Shown piece by piece: positions 1 to 34,000 of a stretch of 64,000 bases of DNA; positions within the stretch are counted from its first letter, which is position 1, and each line of letters begins with the position of its first letter. This DNA is from Pipra filicauda (Eukaryota > Chordata > Aves > Passeriformes > Pipridae). The stretch spans positions 5,152,721-5,216,720 of the forward strand of contig NW_024104998.1 in the NCBI RefSeq assembly GCF_003945595.2, given 5' to 3'. The notes below the pieces were generated by a model. That model was not told where the DNA came from. It ran no database searches and saw nothing but the letters and a program-made list of their open reading frames with translations. A program made the position numbers and the translations under genes.

Positions 1-2989
1 GGCATTCCTTTTGATGAGTGGAAAAGGCAGGTCATGCAGACACCCTTTCTGAGTCAGACTCTCGGGGATTGACTAAGGATTTAATTGTAGCTGTGCAGAT
101 TTCATAACTATTTTAGTAAAGTGATATATGCAGTTGTTTTGTTTTGAAGGGGTAAATAGTAATGTGATAGAATATTTAATGCACTGTGAGATACATATTT
201 CTGCTGTTGCTTCAAATGGAAATAGATATTAGTCCTCCTTCAGAATATCTGCAGTTGGATTAAAAGCTGCAGTGTCTTCCTCACAGCTTTTGTTGTACAT
301 CAGTATACTTTTCTTTCATTAAGCTGTTGTAATGAATAGATGTGAGAAATAAGGCTGCACCCGTGGATTAAAAAAAATCAAGAATGGTTGACAAGAGAAT
401 ATAAAATTGTCCATGTTATTGTTTACTCCCTTAAGTAGAACAGAATTATAACTGGATAGCTCTGCTGTCTTCAAAAATGCACTCCATTGTCTGTTACCTG
501 AAGCACAGCTTTAAAATGCGAATATAGACCACCATTCTGTGGTGTTATGATCTGATCAACTGAGAGAAGCTGAGAGGAGTAATCTGCTAAATCTGCATGA
601 AGCTGACTTCTGTTAATTTAAGTAACAAGGTAAACAGGAAGCCAGCCAACCTGGTGCTATGGGGTGTTGCCTTTCACTGTCTATAAATTTATAGAAATGC
701 CTTTAAAGAAAAATTTATAATAATGGTCTTAATGGTTGGTTTTTTTTATAAACAGAGAAGTCCTACATTAGAAAAAAAAGGACTTGCAAGTTGTACTGTG
801 CAACTTCCACTTTGGTTCTGAGAAAAAGAGGGGGTTTGACTTCTATGCTATGAAAAGGGGTTATCAAAAACTGTTTAGTTGGTGTCAGTTTAAATTCCAT
901 TTAAATTTAATTTTAAAGTATCTAATTCTTGGTGCACAGTATAATTGATTAGAGAAGTGTGAAGGCTTGGAAAGTATTAGTTCATTAGAAATTTTGGTAA
1001 TTTTCTACAGAAACTAATATAAAATATAGGTAATATCTGTTAACTTGTTTTTGGTGTTGTTTGTTTGTTTATTAACCTCCTATGTATCAAGTTCCTAGTC
1101 TTGAAAAATGTTTACTCTGGGAGTAATAAAATTGTTTTGACATGTACAATTGGAAAGGGGTATAATAGAGGCAAAGAAATTTTGACTAGATTGTATTTCT
1201 AAGATGAGATGAAGAGTGTGCTGCTTTGCATTATAGTGTCACTCATGCTGAAGTTGCAGACTACAATAACCCGTGTTTATTGAAGTTACTGTTTACAGTT
1301 TGCTAGTAACTTAATTGGTTGAGAGGTGTTATCAGATTATTTTTGAAAACAGCACATTGACTTCTGTCATTAGTTTTGTTTCAGCTAAGAAAATTTCCTT
1401 GAATTTAATTTTGTTTTGTAGCAGTGAAGGTAATTAACTTGCTTTACTTGAATCTAGGTTTGCAGAAAAGAAACCAAGTTTATGGCTGTTTAGAGAAAGA
1501 AAGGGTTTAGTATGCTAACTCAGTTTAGCACCTGAAACAGCATGACATTTCTCAGTCTTGCATCATTGCAGCTAAAATTCTGTGGTTAAAACTGGAGAAA
1601 TTTTGCATATCATGAATAAAAGTTAAATAAGGCTTTTTGCTAGCTTAGCAAAATAGTAAAACTTTAATTTTATAAGTGAATTGAATTTGTATAAGGTGGT
1701 ATTTAGTGAAATGTTTGATTTTGGAGGCTTGAGTCAGAACTGTTTAAAAACAGAGGTTGTAGCAGACAGTTGAAGGTGTCCAAACCTGTGTTTCTTTTGC
1801 TGTGACACAGATGTTCTACCTTCATCTTTCTCAACCTCTTGGTGGTTATTTGTGTTATTTGTTGTGCTATCTTTAGTGGTTAAATTGGAAGACTTGCAGT
1901 TGCAGCAGAACATTACATGTTTTCTTGCACCAGGTGACATATTAGAAGTTGATTAGGGAGAATTTGAAAATAAAGGCAAGCAAAATGCAAAGCAAAATAG
2001 GATTAGTTGAGACAGAGGTAAGGAAAGAAAAAGGCATCAAATTCCAAAGAATTGCAAGGTGGAAATTTAGTGGGATTTATTTCCAAATCTCATGAATTAA
2101 AAAAAAAAAAGTGGGAAGGCAATGAACTGGGCCTAAGTAGAATGGCCTCTTAGATGCAAAGGCATCTTCTTGCTCTTCGTAACTCACAGGCTCAGCAGCA
2201 CATGCACTTGAATTCAACAACCAAATCATCTCAGCCTTTAGGAGGTTTCTATTGTCTGACAACCATGTGCACGATACGAAGTGGATGGTGCAGAGCTTTG
2301 CTGAAGCAGAGGTGGTTAGGTGGTAGGGAAGGTTGTAGAGGTTAAAGAGAATTATGGATCTCACATTTATGAAACCTTTTTTTTTTAAGTAAGGCCAACA
2401 TTGCTAAGGAATGAATTGTTAGAGTAGATGCGTATAGACTTTGTTAATACCTAATGTACAGTTTCTGAATTGACTCATCTGTCTAGAAAGTTGCTGCTTA
2501 CACAGAAGTTAGTTAGGACCTTTCCTTATAGTCTTAGCAAGGGAAAAAGAAAATCTCGTGATATATGGCTTTACCACACCGCTGCAGAGCTTCTCAACTC
2601 ATTCTTGTGCTAAAACAGATGTGGTTGTTCTGAACTGAAAATTGCTCCTGTCGTCTGGATTGTTTCTGATGCTGTTAAGTGAAGTACCCTTGAGGATGTG
2701 TGTTGGTTGGTAATTGACAGAATGCTTTGACTGATATTTTAGTGACTTGAGATAAAACTTCCCTTGTCTTTGAGTCAATACTTGGATTTCCAAGTTAAGG
2801 CCCCTTAAAGCTTAGAGTTTGTAAAGCAGAACTTTCCTTGTCCTGGAGTTGTTCTGTGGATAAATAGAGAACTGGGAGTTTGAATCCAATCTGCAACCCT
2901 GAAGACAGATAAGAGTATATTGTTGGCATTATATTTGACGTTTCTGATTGCTACTAGATTGACCTTTTTATCTCCTTTCTTTTTTTCAG
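1..2989 (+). other. TCEA1: TCEA1 intron 1, 3' part
   Basis: This AT-rich stretch ends in a pyrimidine tract and CAG just before the exon at 2990. I see no coding exon in it; the 60-95-codon open frames on both strands (for example 1734-1940 and 2077-2364) have no recognisable motif. The start of the intron and exon 1 lie outside the window. Confidence 0.85.
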
Positions 2990-24079
<21,090 letters not shown>

Positions 24080-24400
24080 AAGAAGAAATTGTCAAGACAT
24101 CTGGACCAGTATGAAAAGAGGATTTTGTAATTAGCTTTAAAAACTAGGCTAAGCTTTTAGCTTCCTGCAAATAAGAGGGGTTTTTGGTTTCCTTTCTCTT
24201 TTTTTTTTTTCTTTAAAGCAGCATACATGCCTGAAGTTAGCCTTTGTTTTGACACAACCATCATTTCCTTAAATGCCTTCCTATAGCTGATAGTCAGTAG
24301 GGCCAGGTTGCTCAATTGTATGGTGAATTTTAAAATATTTTTTCATTTTTATAAGTAAGTTGACATTAAACTTTTACCAATTAAATATTTTGGTAATTGT
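24080..24400 (+). other. TCEA1: TCEA1 3' UTR, minimal extent
   Basis: Sequence after the stop codon, up to two ATTAAA hexamers and a T/G-rich stretch. The end is inferred; longer forms using later sites are possible. Confidence 0.6.
24365..24385 (+). terminator. TCEA1: Candidate TCEA1 polyadenylation signals
   Basis: ATTAAA occurs at 24365-24370 and again at 24380-24385, about 290 nt after the stop. A GT/T-rich stretch (24391-24415) follows that could be the downstream element. This is assigned by motif only. Confidence 0.45.
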
Positions 24401-27400
24401 CTTGGGTTTTTTTCTAACTATGTGAATAATGTACTGTATTTTTTGTGTTCTGAAATATACACACTCCTCCCATGTGTATTTTACCTTTCCACATTTGTTC
24501 AGTTGTAAGAATGGAATTTCTTTCTTGCTGCTGTGTTCACGAGCTTTGCGAAGAGAAAAGATATATCAGTTCCTCATTACATAAACTCCGTTGTTAGCTA
24601 AATCACAATTCAGTTAACTCTCTAGCTTGTGTGTACTGTTTCTGGACTAGGACTAAATTTGGGTCATAGGGTTTGAAAATTTATTAGTGGATATGATGAC
24701 CTCTTTTGCAGTGGTTGGTTAAGCTTGTTTATATAACCAGCTTTGATCGGTGCAATATATTTTATTGCCCAAAGCATGTATTTTACATTCTTTCAGTAGG
24801 TTTTATTTCCAGGAATGCCTTAAAATAGTTAAATCTGGTTTGAGTATTCAGTCTTGCTTAATGTGCTCGACAACCAAATTGGGTTTAGACTTTGTAAATG
24901 AACAGAGGCGTTGTGTTGTGGGCTGCCCTAATAACACCAGCTAACCAATTCATTACATCATAAACTGGCTGGGGAGGTAATACTATATTCCCTTCATATA
25001 AATGATATTGATTTTGTTCTTGAACTGAATTTTGAATTATAGGGTATCTGATGTCAATCATAGACCTGCAGGTGGAAATAAATTATTGAAGTTACGGTCT
25101 TTTCCATATGTGGAATGGTATAAATACTGCTTTTTAGAGTTTGGTTTTCAACAGTGCACATGCTTAGAAGTATTTTCAAATGTGTTTTCAAGGAAAAACA
25201 TGACAACATGACTTTAAGTACTAATTTTATATTACTTAATTTATAGAAGCCTGGGGCTTGAGGAGATCTATTCTGGCAACGTATTAAGTATTCATGGGGG
25301 GTTGGGAAGAGTATTTGCGGTTGCTGGAGAATAAATTCCATGACTGTAAAGGAAAAACAAGATTCTCTATGTTGAATGTTTTTTGTGTGACGGTGGCAGT
25401 TGTAAGGAATGAGTTGGAAATAGTATGGTGACACTTGAGCTTTGTCAGACAAGAACTGTTTGGCAAATACTTTATAGAGCAAGCTTTTCCAGTCAACTTG
25501 TGCAAGGAAGGAAGCGACTTTTCTGCTGAGGGGAAAAACGATTAAAATAGAAAAAGTTTTGTTATAAACCTTTTTCCAGCCAGAACATTGCTCAGCATTT
25601 AAAGTTTCTTGCATAGCTTTTTATATATAAACATTTTAGCTCAACTTATATTAATACCCATCAGAAAACATATTTTTCTACTAAGACCATGAGTTTGTTT
25701 TTAAGCCTATGTGTAGGTCCTTCAGCAGGATACTTCCTAAGAGTTACTTAAAGATTCACAATTGCCCTTTTTTTTTTTTTAAAGTTGTTAAAGACTACAA
25801 ACTAATGACAGACATTTACTATCAGTTAGAGTGCTTTGTTTGGGGACCTTTCTAAAGGAACAAGTCCAAAAAATTGTGTTAAAAATGATTGTAAATTGGA
25901 TGCCAAGTAGACCTGAATTTTCACAGCCATTCACAACAGAAATCCACAGGGCAGGCACAAGTTGGTTTGCATAACCTTCCTCACACTACGTGTCCTTTAA
26001 TCTTTATGCCTGATTGTGACACTTACGAAAATTATCTTTTGAGAAAATACAATAATTGTCTTTCTGTACTCACCAAGTCATATCTGGACTTTATTAAAAC
26101 AACTAGAACTGTGGTAGCGCTTTCTGTGATGTAGGTGTGTCCAAGTAGGAGTTGAAATAACATTACATGAAACCACATTTTAGTTTATGGCTGAGCAGCA
26201 GCCTTCACCCTTCCCTCTTCTGTCCCCAAGGTAAAAAGAACAGTTTCTTTTGCCCAGCAGAAGACGAATTCTAAGAACTAAATCCAACAATACATGTATT
26301 CTATTCATGCTTTATTTTGATTACCTAAATCCAAAATTAAAACTCTCTAAAAATGAGCTCTGTTCAGCAGTTTTCCCAGCTGTCTGAAGTTGCCCTCCTC
26401 TATCAGAGAGGGTGCAAAGTCTGAAGGATGTATAGGAGAAGGATGCAGAGATGGGATTAGGGCTGTCTCTTTTATCCAGCTGGCTGGCTTGTCTGCTGAG
26501 CTGCAGTTGTGCCATGAGTGACCCAGTACATTCAGGTATTTTATGCAGTGAAAACATACTGGCAGAACTGGTGATGAATCTCTCCCACCTGAGAATAGCA
26601 GGTTTGTTATTATCTTTATCGACACTTGATTTCTCTCAGATGAAACAGTTAACCTATAATTTAAGCTGGTTTTTACACTAATCTAGTAGAGAGAAAGAGG
26701 GGTCCACATTGCTTTTAAAGTGTGTGTGTGTGTGTGGTTCCAATCTTTCTTCTGTAAGCAAGGCTAGAGGATTCTGCTCAGAAAACACAACTTCTGTATC
26801 CCTCATTACAAGACACTTCCTCGTATATATGACATTTCCTTATATATTGTGTTATCTCGTTCAGGAGAAAGTATGGGTTTTAAAATACCTTGTACTGAAT
26901 AGTTCTTTTTGACTACCACTAAGTAGAAGGTGAATATCTGCCCAGTGGTCTTGGCTTTTGTGAATCCCATGCTGCAGCCCTATTGCACTTTCCAGGCATT
27001 GCAAAGGAAGTACCTAGTTTTTATCCAGAGTGCAGGATTCCACTTTGTGGTCACATACGTGAATTTTAAATCGAAACTTGCAACCCATACTAGCCTGGGC
27101 AAAACTGAAAATCATAAACATGAAGTCTTTGTTCTGCAAAATGTGGTTATATTACCTTTCAAGCACGTGCCTTTGGAAATAGATCTTGAAATAATAGTCA
27201 GTCGTATAAACAACCTGAGGAGTTTCACCCCTTTAAGTACAATTTCTTACAGCTGTATATTAACTTCTGTTTCGATAGATCATCACTAATCTTGAATTGT
27301 TTTACTGTTTTAAAAGGTTTGGGATTAATTTAGTTACAACATTAGTATAGCAAATCTTCCATTAGTGTCATTGAAACAATACTCATACCTTTTATGGCAG

Positions 27401-30146
27401 AACACACATGCTCCTAAGTACTGCTTAGAGCAAAGTTGTTAAAAATTTACTTCACATTGTGAGAGTCTTTCTCATCACTTTCTTTTTTTTCAGATATGCT
27501 TTGTAATAAGAAACTGCATAAGTACATGATGCTTGTGTGATAAATTTTAATCTTAACTTTTATATAGTAAAGCCCTTCAGAGTACCTACATATATGGGTT
27601 TTTTTCCTTCGTTTATATTGTGCTAATGACTTTGGAATTTAAAGGTCACTGTAAAGCACAATATGTTGGCTGAAGAAGCCCATGCAATTTTAATAGTGCT
27701 TAGCAGGCTAGAGAAAAAGAGCAATCTTTAACAGTATGCATGTTCTGTGGGAGTTACTGCTTTATGATGTGCAGACATTGAAGGAAGAATGCCAGTGGAC
27801 TGGAAAGTTGTTAGAGCTTAATGACATCCTGCAGTTAGATAAGTGCCAAGGCAAACCAAGCATGCTCATTTTCAAGATAGGATAAATTGATTTTGTGATA
27901 ATTTCTTGATTAATTATAAATAATATGTCAATATGATTATTTTCTCCTGCTATTCATGTAACAGCTTGTCTATGGTAACTTCTCCTTTTCAGTGCACCTC
28001 GCTTTTGCCCTGAGAACTTCGTGCATCATGAGCAAGTATATAGGCATGAAATGTAGTTAAAAACCTGTCTTCTGTGGATGGGTTTTTTGTTTTTCTCTTC
28101 CCCCTCCTTCTCCCACCTCCATGACTTACTTCAATTAAATCCAGCATTAACCAGCTTCAAAATAGCAAGATATTTAGGGGGGAGTGGGTTGTTTGGGTTT
28201 TTAGGAAATACTCTCAGGATATCTAGGAATCTGCATTCTGCCATTGGTGTCAGGTGCAAGCTTAAGCCTAAAACACAGCATTAAAATTTGTTAAGATATT
28301 TCAGGGAAAACACATTGCAAATGTCAACATATTGTAATGCAGAAGTAAAATGAAAATTGTCTGGAGAATTTTAATTGCTTAGAAGTTGTGGCACATGAAA
28401 AGTAAGCTTAGAAATTACTACTTTCTTATTTTAATAATTTAATTTTAACCATAGAACTGCCCAAACCATTTTAGGTTTCTCTCTCCTCTGATTTCATTGC
28501 ATTTTTTTTATTTCTTTTTCTTGCAGAATAATAGAATTTACTGTTTGATATGAAGTGAGTGTTTGGTCTGTCTTTCAGCTTTTAATGAAGTATCTTTGCA
28601 GGGAAGAGAAATAACTTAAAAGACATTAAATCCTCCATTTCATGAGATGACATGCTTTGAAGTTTTTGTCATCTAGACATATGATCTTTCCAACAAGCTT
28701 AATTTGACCTAGTTAAACTTTAATTTGTCAGCTTAAGAGTTTTAGAACACTCTTACCCACCCTGATTAAAAGAAGTACAGCATTGTCAGTTCAACTGTAA
28801 GCTCCCCATGAATGCTGCCTTATGAAGAGATCTAGTTTGTTTTATTGAAGTTACTACTTATCATGTAATACTTCATGTAAAATGAAATTTTATTGATAGT
28901 ACTTTGGGTGTGTTTAATAGAAATTCAGCTGAGATAACCAGTGTTGATAGGTTAAGCAGTGGCAAACATTAACTGAATTGTGTCTTGAGTTGCTATATAT
29001 GGAAGGATTTCCTCTTAGCTTAGTCATCCAGCAGTGTGCTACAGAGGGAAAAAACACTTTGATTTGCTCTCTCTAGGGTTTTTTTTGTTTACTTTTTTGT
29101 GCTGACATATTAAATAGTGTTATATTGTTGGAAGGAGATGATGAAAACTGGTCATGGATTAATAGACTGATTTGGGTGGTAATGGAACTTAACCCAGTAC
29201 CAACCCCCTGCCATGGGCAGGGATACCTCCCACTAGACCAGGTTGCTCAGTGCCTCATCCAACCTAGCCTTGAACCGGTCCATAGTATTGTTAACTTACC
29301 ATGTATTGGGTCTTCTCCTGTGCTGCTATGTAATGAAATATCATTAATTTGTTTAATAATGCAGATGCAGTAAGAGGAGAATATGTCTCCTGCCAGGGGT
29401 ATTGAGGAAACAATTAAATTGATCTCTCAAGTTCTATTGTGTTATTCCCATTTCCTTTTTTTAGAGAAAGTCCCCATTTTGTACTTCCTGTAGTTCTGGA
29501 ATTAGGCAAAGAATAGGTTTTGGAAAGGCTACAGTACACATCATTGAAATATGCCTGTCTGGTTCTCCTTTTCTAGGGGTATTTTTTTTTTCATTCTGTT
29601 TCCCATGTATAATTTTTTAACTATATGTGCCATTTGGTTCATTTAAATAAATAGGCAGGAAAAAATACAATTCAATGGAAATCCACTATAAACTCCAGAG
29701 TTTAATATAGTGGAATTGTAGTGAATCTTGTAGTTTAAAAGAAAGAAGATATTAGAATTACAGACGTACACATAGATTACGTGGATTCAACTTACTCTCT
29801 TCCTGGTATTTCCTGTGATTAATGGTTTAGAGATATGATGAGAAATCAAGTGTAATGCTTTGGGGATACTAGTAAATGAACATGGTTTATTACTGGATAG
29901 AGCTGGTGCTGTCAGATAGTCTGAAATAGTGCTGTGTCAGAACACAATAGTTCAAGCTTCCTGCTTTTATTAATTAAATTGTGTGTGTGTCTGTAATAGA
30001 AACCTTACAAGATCTGACAGGTGATGGGGGAGTTTAATATGTACAAAACCAAGATGGCTGATACTGCCATCCTCTTGGGAGTGAGTAGTGAAGGATTTTA
30101 CATATACCTACTGAGGGAAAAGAAGAATATGTGACAATTCTTGTGC
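24401..30146. other. Intergenic region between converging TCEA1 and RGS20
   Basis: About 5.7 kb with no recognised exon. It holds a CR1 fragment near 29170-29282 and a short (GT)n at about 26719-26736. The - strand open frame 25054-25614 (186 codons) has no domain I recognise. Longer 3' UTRs from either gene could extend in here. Confidence 0.75.
29170..29282 (-). mobile_element. CR1 LINE fragment, 3' region
   Basis: The block around 'ccctgccatgggcaggga' followed by 'acctcccactagaccagg' and 'ttgctcag' is diagnostic of the CR1 3' untranslated region read in reverse. The fragment is about 110 bp, truncated at both ends. Confidence 0.85.
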
Positions 30147-30152
30147 TTTATT
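30147..30152 (-). terminator. RGS20: Candidate RGS20 polyadenylation signal AATAAA
   Basis: TTTATT on the + strand, read as AATAAA on the - strand, about 725 nt after the stop. Further candidates lie near 29886 and 29964. Confidence 0.35.
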
Positions 30153-30875
30153 TTGGAATTGGAATGCCCAGACACGTCTTCCTCTGAAGTAAATAATTTA
30201 ACTTTATAAACATCAACAATAAGAACTTAATGCTTTCAGCAGATTTTAGTAGTAAAATAATAACTCTTCAGCAAAAGATTTTTTTTTTTTTATATAGGCA
30301 GCATTATTTCAACCAGCAACTTTCGTAAACTTGAGATTGCTGTGCTGATTTCCATTAGCACACCATGTACATATTATTTATACCAAAACAAGTGGAGTGT
30401 ACCTATGCCAGGTATGATGGCATTGCCTGGAGTAAGTACCACAGTATCGACAGTAATATTTTTAACTTGGGTCACAGTGTGGATGGGGCAACTGGTTTGG
30501 TTTTCAAGACAATTCTAACACTGCACTAAAAATTAATTTTAGTTTTCATGCTCAGTTGGCGTTTGTACCTCAGACACACATTGTAACAATTTTGCTTCCA
30601 AGTTGTGTGCTGTGTTTGAAAAAATACTGCATTTTTGAACAACATTTTCTCTTCATTGTGTTCATTCCCTTTTGGAAAATAACACTGAATTTGATCAGAA
30701 ACCATATTTAGCTGATTGTGACAGAGCCTGTCAGTGCGGATTTAAATAATTCAGTCTGTAGTAAAACTTGCCTGAGTTATTTTCAGGTGGATATCTGATT
30801 AATTCTAAATTCCCTGTGGATTTGTGTAGCCCAGAGTTCCATTTGTTTTAAAACAAATACATTTCAGAATAAATT
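30147..30875 (-). other. RGS20: RGS20 3' UTR, inferred
   Basis: Sequence after the stop codon (30876-30878) as far as a - strand AATAAA at 30152-30147. Its extent is inferred from that hexamer only. Confidence 0.4.
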
Positions 30876-31064
30876 CTATGCTTCAGCGGGTTTTTCAGAT
30901 AAGGACCGAAGCAAGTCCTTATAAATAGCAGAGTTCATAAACCGTGGGTAAGAGTCTCTGTGCATTAAGGTATAGATTTGAAGCTGTGCGTCATCAAAGG
31001 TGTGTTGTGAGGGTTCCAGCATATTTCGGTTAATCACTTCTCTTACTCTGGAGTCCAGGCTGAC
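30876..31064 (-). CDS. RGS20: RGS20 terminal coding exon
   Basis: 189 bp, entered in phase 0 after aatacacag. It encodes VSLDSRVREVINRNM, then DDAQLQIYTLMHRDSYPRF and the C-terminal half of the RGS domain, ending KPAEA-stop. The stop is TAG at 30878-30876. Confidence 0.96.
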   Translation of the reverse strand, partial: VSLDSRVREVINRNMLEPSQHTFDDAQLQIYTLMHRDSYPRFMNSAIYKDLLRSLSEKPAEA

Positions 31065-34000
31065 CTGTGTATTAAAATAGAAAGTCACGTAAATAATAGT
31101 GGCGAATAGTACAGATGGGGTTTTAGGTTTCTTTTATAGGTTGAAAAAGCGATCTTTTTTAACTATTTCAGCTGATGTCTTCCAAGAGTGTAAAAACTGA
31201 TAAATATACTTAGGCAAAATTGAATGTGTTAAAATTTGGAAGTAGTAATATCTTGACTATGGATACAGAAATATCTTCACTGAGGTACCTTACTTGAACA
31301 AGGCTGCCTGCAATCCCATTATTACTGAAGTCTTAGAGATCGGTTGGTTATTTCCAGACCAACTTCCTGCTCTGTGGTAGAGAGGATTTGTAATTTTTTG
31401 TGATGGTTCATTTCCTGGAGAGTTAGTGCTGTTGTAAAGAGACTGAATTTGGAGTAAGCAGTATGACGCAGTCGGAAAATGTAACCTGGGAAGCTGTTGC
31501 TTAATCAAATTCCTGTTAAAAAGCAGGGTGAATTGATGTGAACCACAGGTATGGTTATATAATAATTCCATACAACATGCAAGTAATGTAATTTTTTCTT
31601 TCTACAAGGCTGTAGTGTCTGTAGAAAGACTTTAGTATTACGAGAATAGACTGATTAGGTTTAAACAGTATTTTTATAAGTACGTAAGTATAGCTTGCAC
31701 CACAACAATTAAATTACAGTTTTGCGAGGATACTGAAAGGTTTAAAATTCCAGCCTGCTTGGCAGTTCAAACTGAACAGAGGTGTCTTTTAGGCTTGACA
31801 TATTTGCTAACAGCGAAGTGACAAGTAGTTTTAAAAATTTTCAGGAAGTTGTTGTGTTTGTTCTATGGCATGTTTTGTCAGCTGCTCTTCGAGCGATTTG
31901 CGAATAACACTTTGTGGTTAATGTGCTTTTGGAGAGATGTGTGCACCACCTTCCTAGTGCAACAAGAAAAGAAACTTTGTCCAACAGATGAAATTTAAGT
32001 TTAGCAAGGATAACACGATCATCTGTGTATTTGTGCCTCAAACTAAAAATTCCATGTCAGCATGCCATGGTAGCATAGGACACACTTTCTTACAACCAGT
32101 GAAAGTAGTTTTGACCATTTCACCTCAGTGATGGGTGCCTCCTTCCCCTAAATCTCTGCTTGATGGAAGTGGACTTGGGGGGTGTGAAAAAAGTTCTCCC
32201 TGAGTACTGCTGTAGCCTTAAACAAGTTAGAACTTCTGTGCAAAGCAACATCAAAGAACGTATTAGGAAAAGTAATATACCTCTTTTGGAGAAAGGATAG
32301 AAATATAATCTTCATAAATTAGTCTTGCTTTTTCTTCAATGACACTTTTGTTGGATTCTTGCTTTAGTTCCTCACAGGCCATCCAGAAAAGCATGTTTTC
32401 CTCACTGAATTCTGTTCGTAGAAATTCACGAAAAGCATTTCTGCCAGCTGGTGTAAGCATCAACTTGTCAAATGACTGAGCCCAGGCATTTACTTCTTCA
32501 AGAGTAGGAGCAGGGCTTGAGGAGGAAGAAGAGCACAAGAAGAGAGAAATAAGTGATTGTTACTCAAGCTTTTTGTAGTTGGGAGGAGGTATGTGCCATC
32601 ACAATGGAACAAAATCATAAGGTTCTTGGGGCTCTGATTCCTCACTGGAACTCTCCGAGTGCAAACTCTAGTAAATACATTTATAAGATATTTTTGGAAA
32701 GTGTGCTTATCAGAAGCTCTGATGCAGATGATTGCCAGTGCTTTGATGCAGAAATTGCAGTTTACTGCTCGAAGTAATTGCAACAAAGAAGTACCCCTGC
32801 AACAGCTAAGCATTTTTTTCTGTACCTAATAATCCTTGTTGTTGTTAAAAATTGTTTAAAATTGAATGAAAATCCATATAAAGAAGCAATGATTCAAACA
32901 CTATAAAAGGTACCCACCTGTATATTACCATTTTGCAGTTGTTTTACCTGTTCGAGCAATTCTGAAGATTGTTGCTTAACTCTTGGGAGCTCTTGAGCTC
33001 CTTTTTATATTTATTATTTTTGTAAGGCTGAGCACTGCTAGTTAACCTCATTACATAGTTGCTGGGTGGGAACAGGATGTATTTTCAAATTATTTCAGAA
33101 AAAAGGGAGACTGTTTACAGTGTTGGCTTTGATCTGTCATGTTATGAGAGTAGTTACGTGTGGTTACATGCTGCGTATAAACAAGGTAAAATATTATAGA
33201 TCAGACCTTTGGAGGTAAAAAGCAGATGACTAGTAGATAATAGTTATTTTCATGTTTCAGGTAATTCACTGAAATGACTTAGTGTGGTTTGTTGGGTTTG
33301 TTTCATTTTAGCTTGACAGAACACTTAATAAAGACCATACCTTTCCTCACAGTTTGGAATACCCTCTGCTTGTAGTTCGTGAGATGTTGTCCTTGCTCTC
33401 TCTTCATCTTGATTTCTAACAGTAAGGCTGCAATGTAGCAAACAAAATTTTAGACAACTTTGTAGAGAAAAAGGCTAAACATAGATATTAAAAAAAAATA
33501 AATAAAAAAGCTAAAAGGACAGAAGCTAATGACAGCCACATTAGCCATAGTTAAACTCTGACCTTAATTTTATAGTTGTATAAACCTGGCAAACTTGAAT
33601 GTAGCTGAATGCTGTTTGATATTGTATCACATAGACTTTCTACAGAGGGATCATAGATCCATAGAATATTTCAAATTGTAGGGGGCCCATAAGAATCATC
33701 AGGTCCAGTTCCCTATATATGTGTATACACGAGTATATATGTATATGGGATATATATGTATACATGCCTACCCTTTATTATATATCAAATCTATTCTCCG
33801 TTGATGCTTATTATACTCTATATGCTCAGTGCACTGTTTTTACTTAGGTTAGACTTGATGCACTGGTTTTATGTGAGTTAGATTCCAAGGTAGGTGGTTT
33901 TGAATTTGTTTAGTTAGGGGTTTTTTTCCTCCTTGGCTATTTTTTTTATATCCATAGGGCACAATGAGGGCCAAGACTCTGGTTTGGAGTGGAAATACCA

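Noticed and set aside
25054..25614. 186-codon open frame on the - strand between TCEA1 and RGS20
   Set aside because: No recognisable domain, composition like AT-rich noncoding DNA, no splice or promoter context, and a nested overlapping frame at 25284-25505. Chance is the simplest reading.
32263..32538. Treating the RGS20 open frame as a single-exon protein of 91 residues
   Set aside because: The frame runs past both splice sites; the true exon is 32281-32515.
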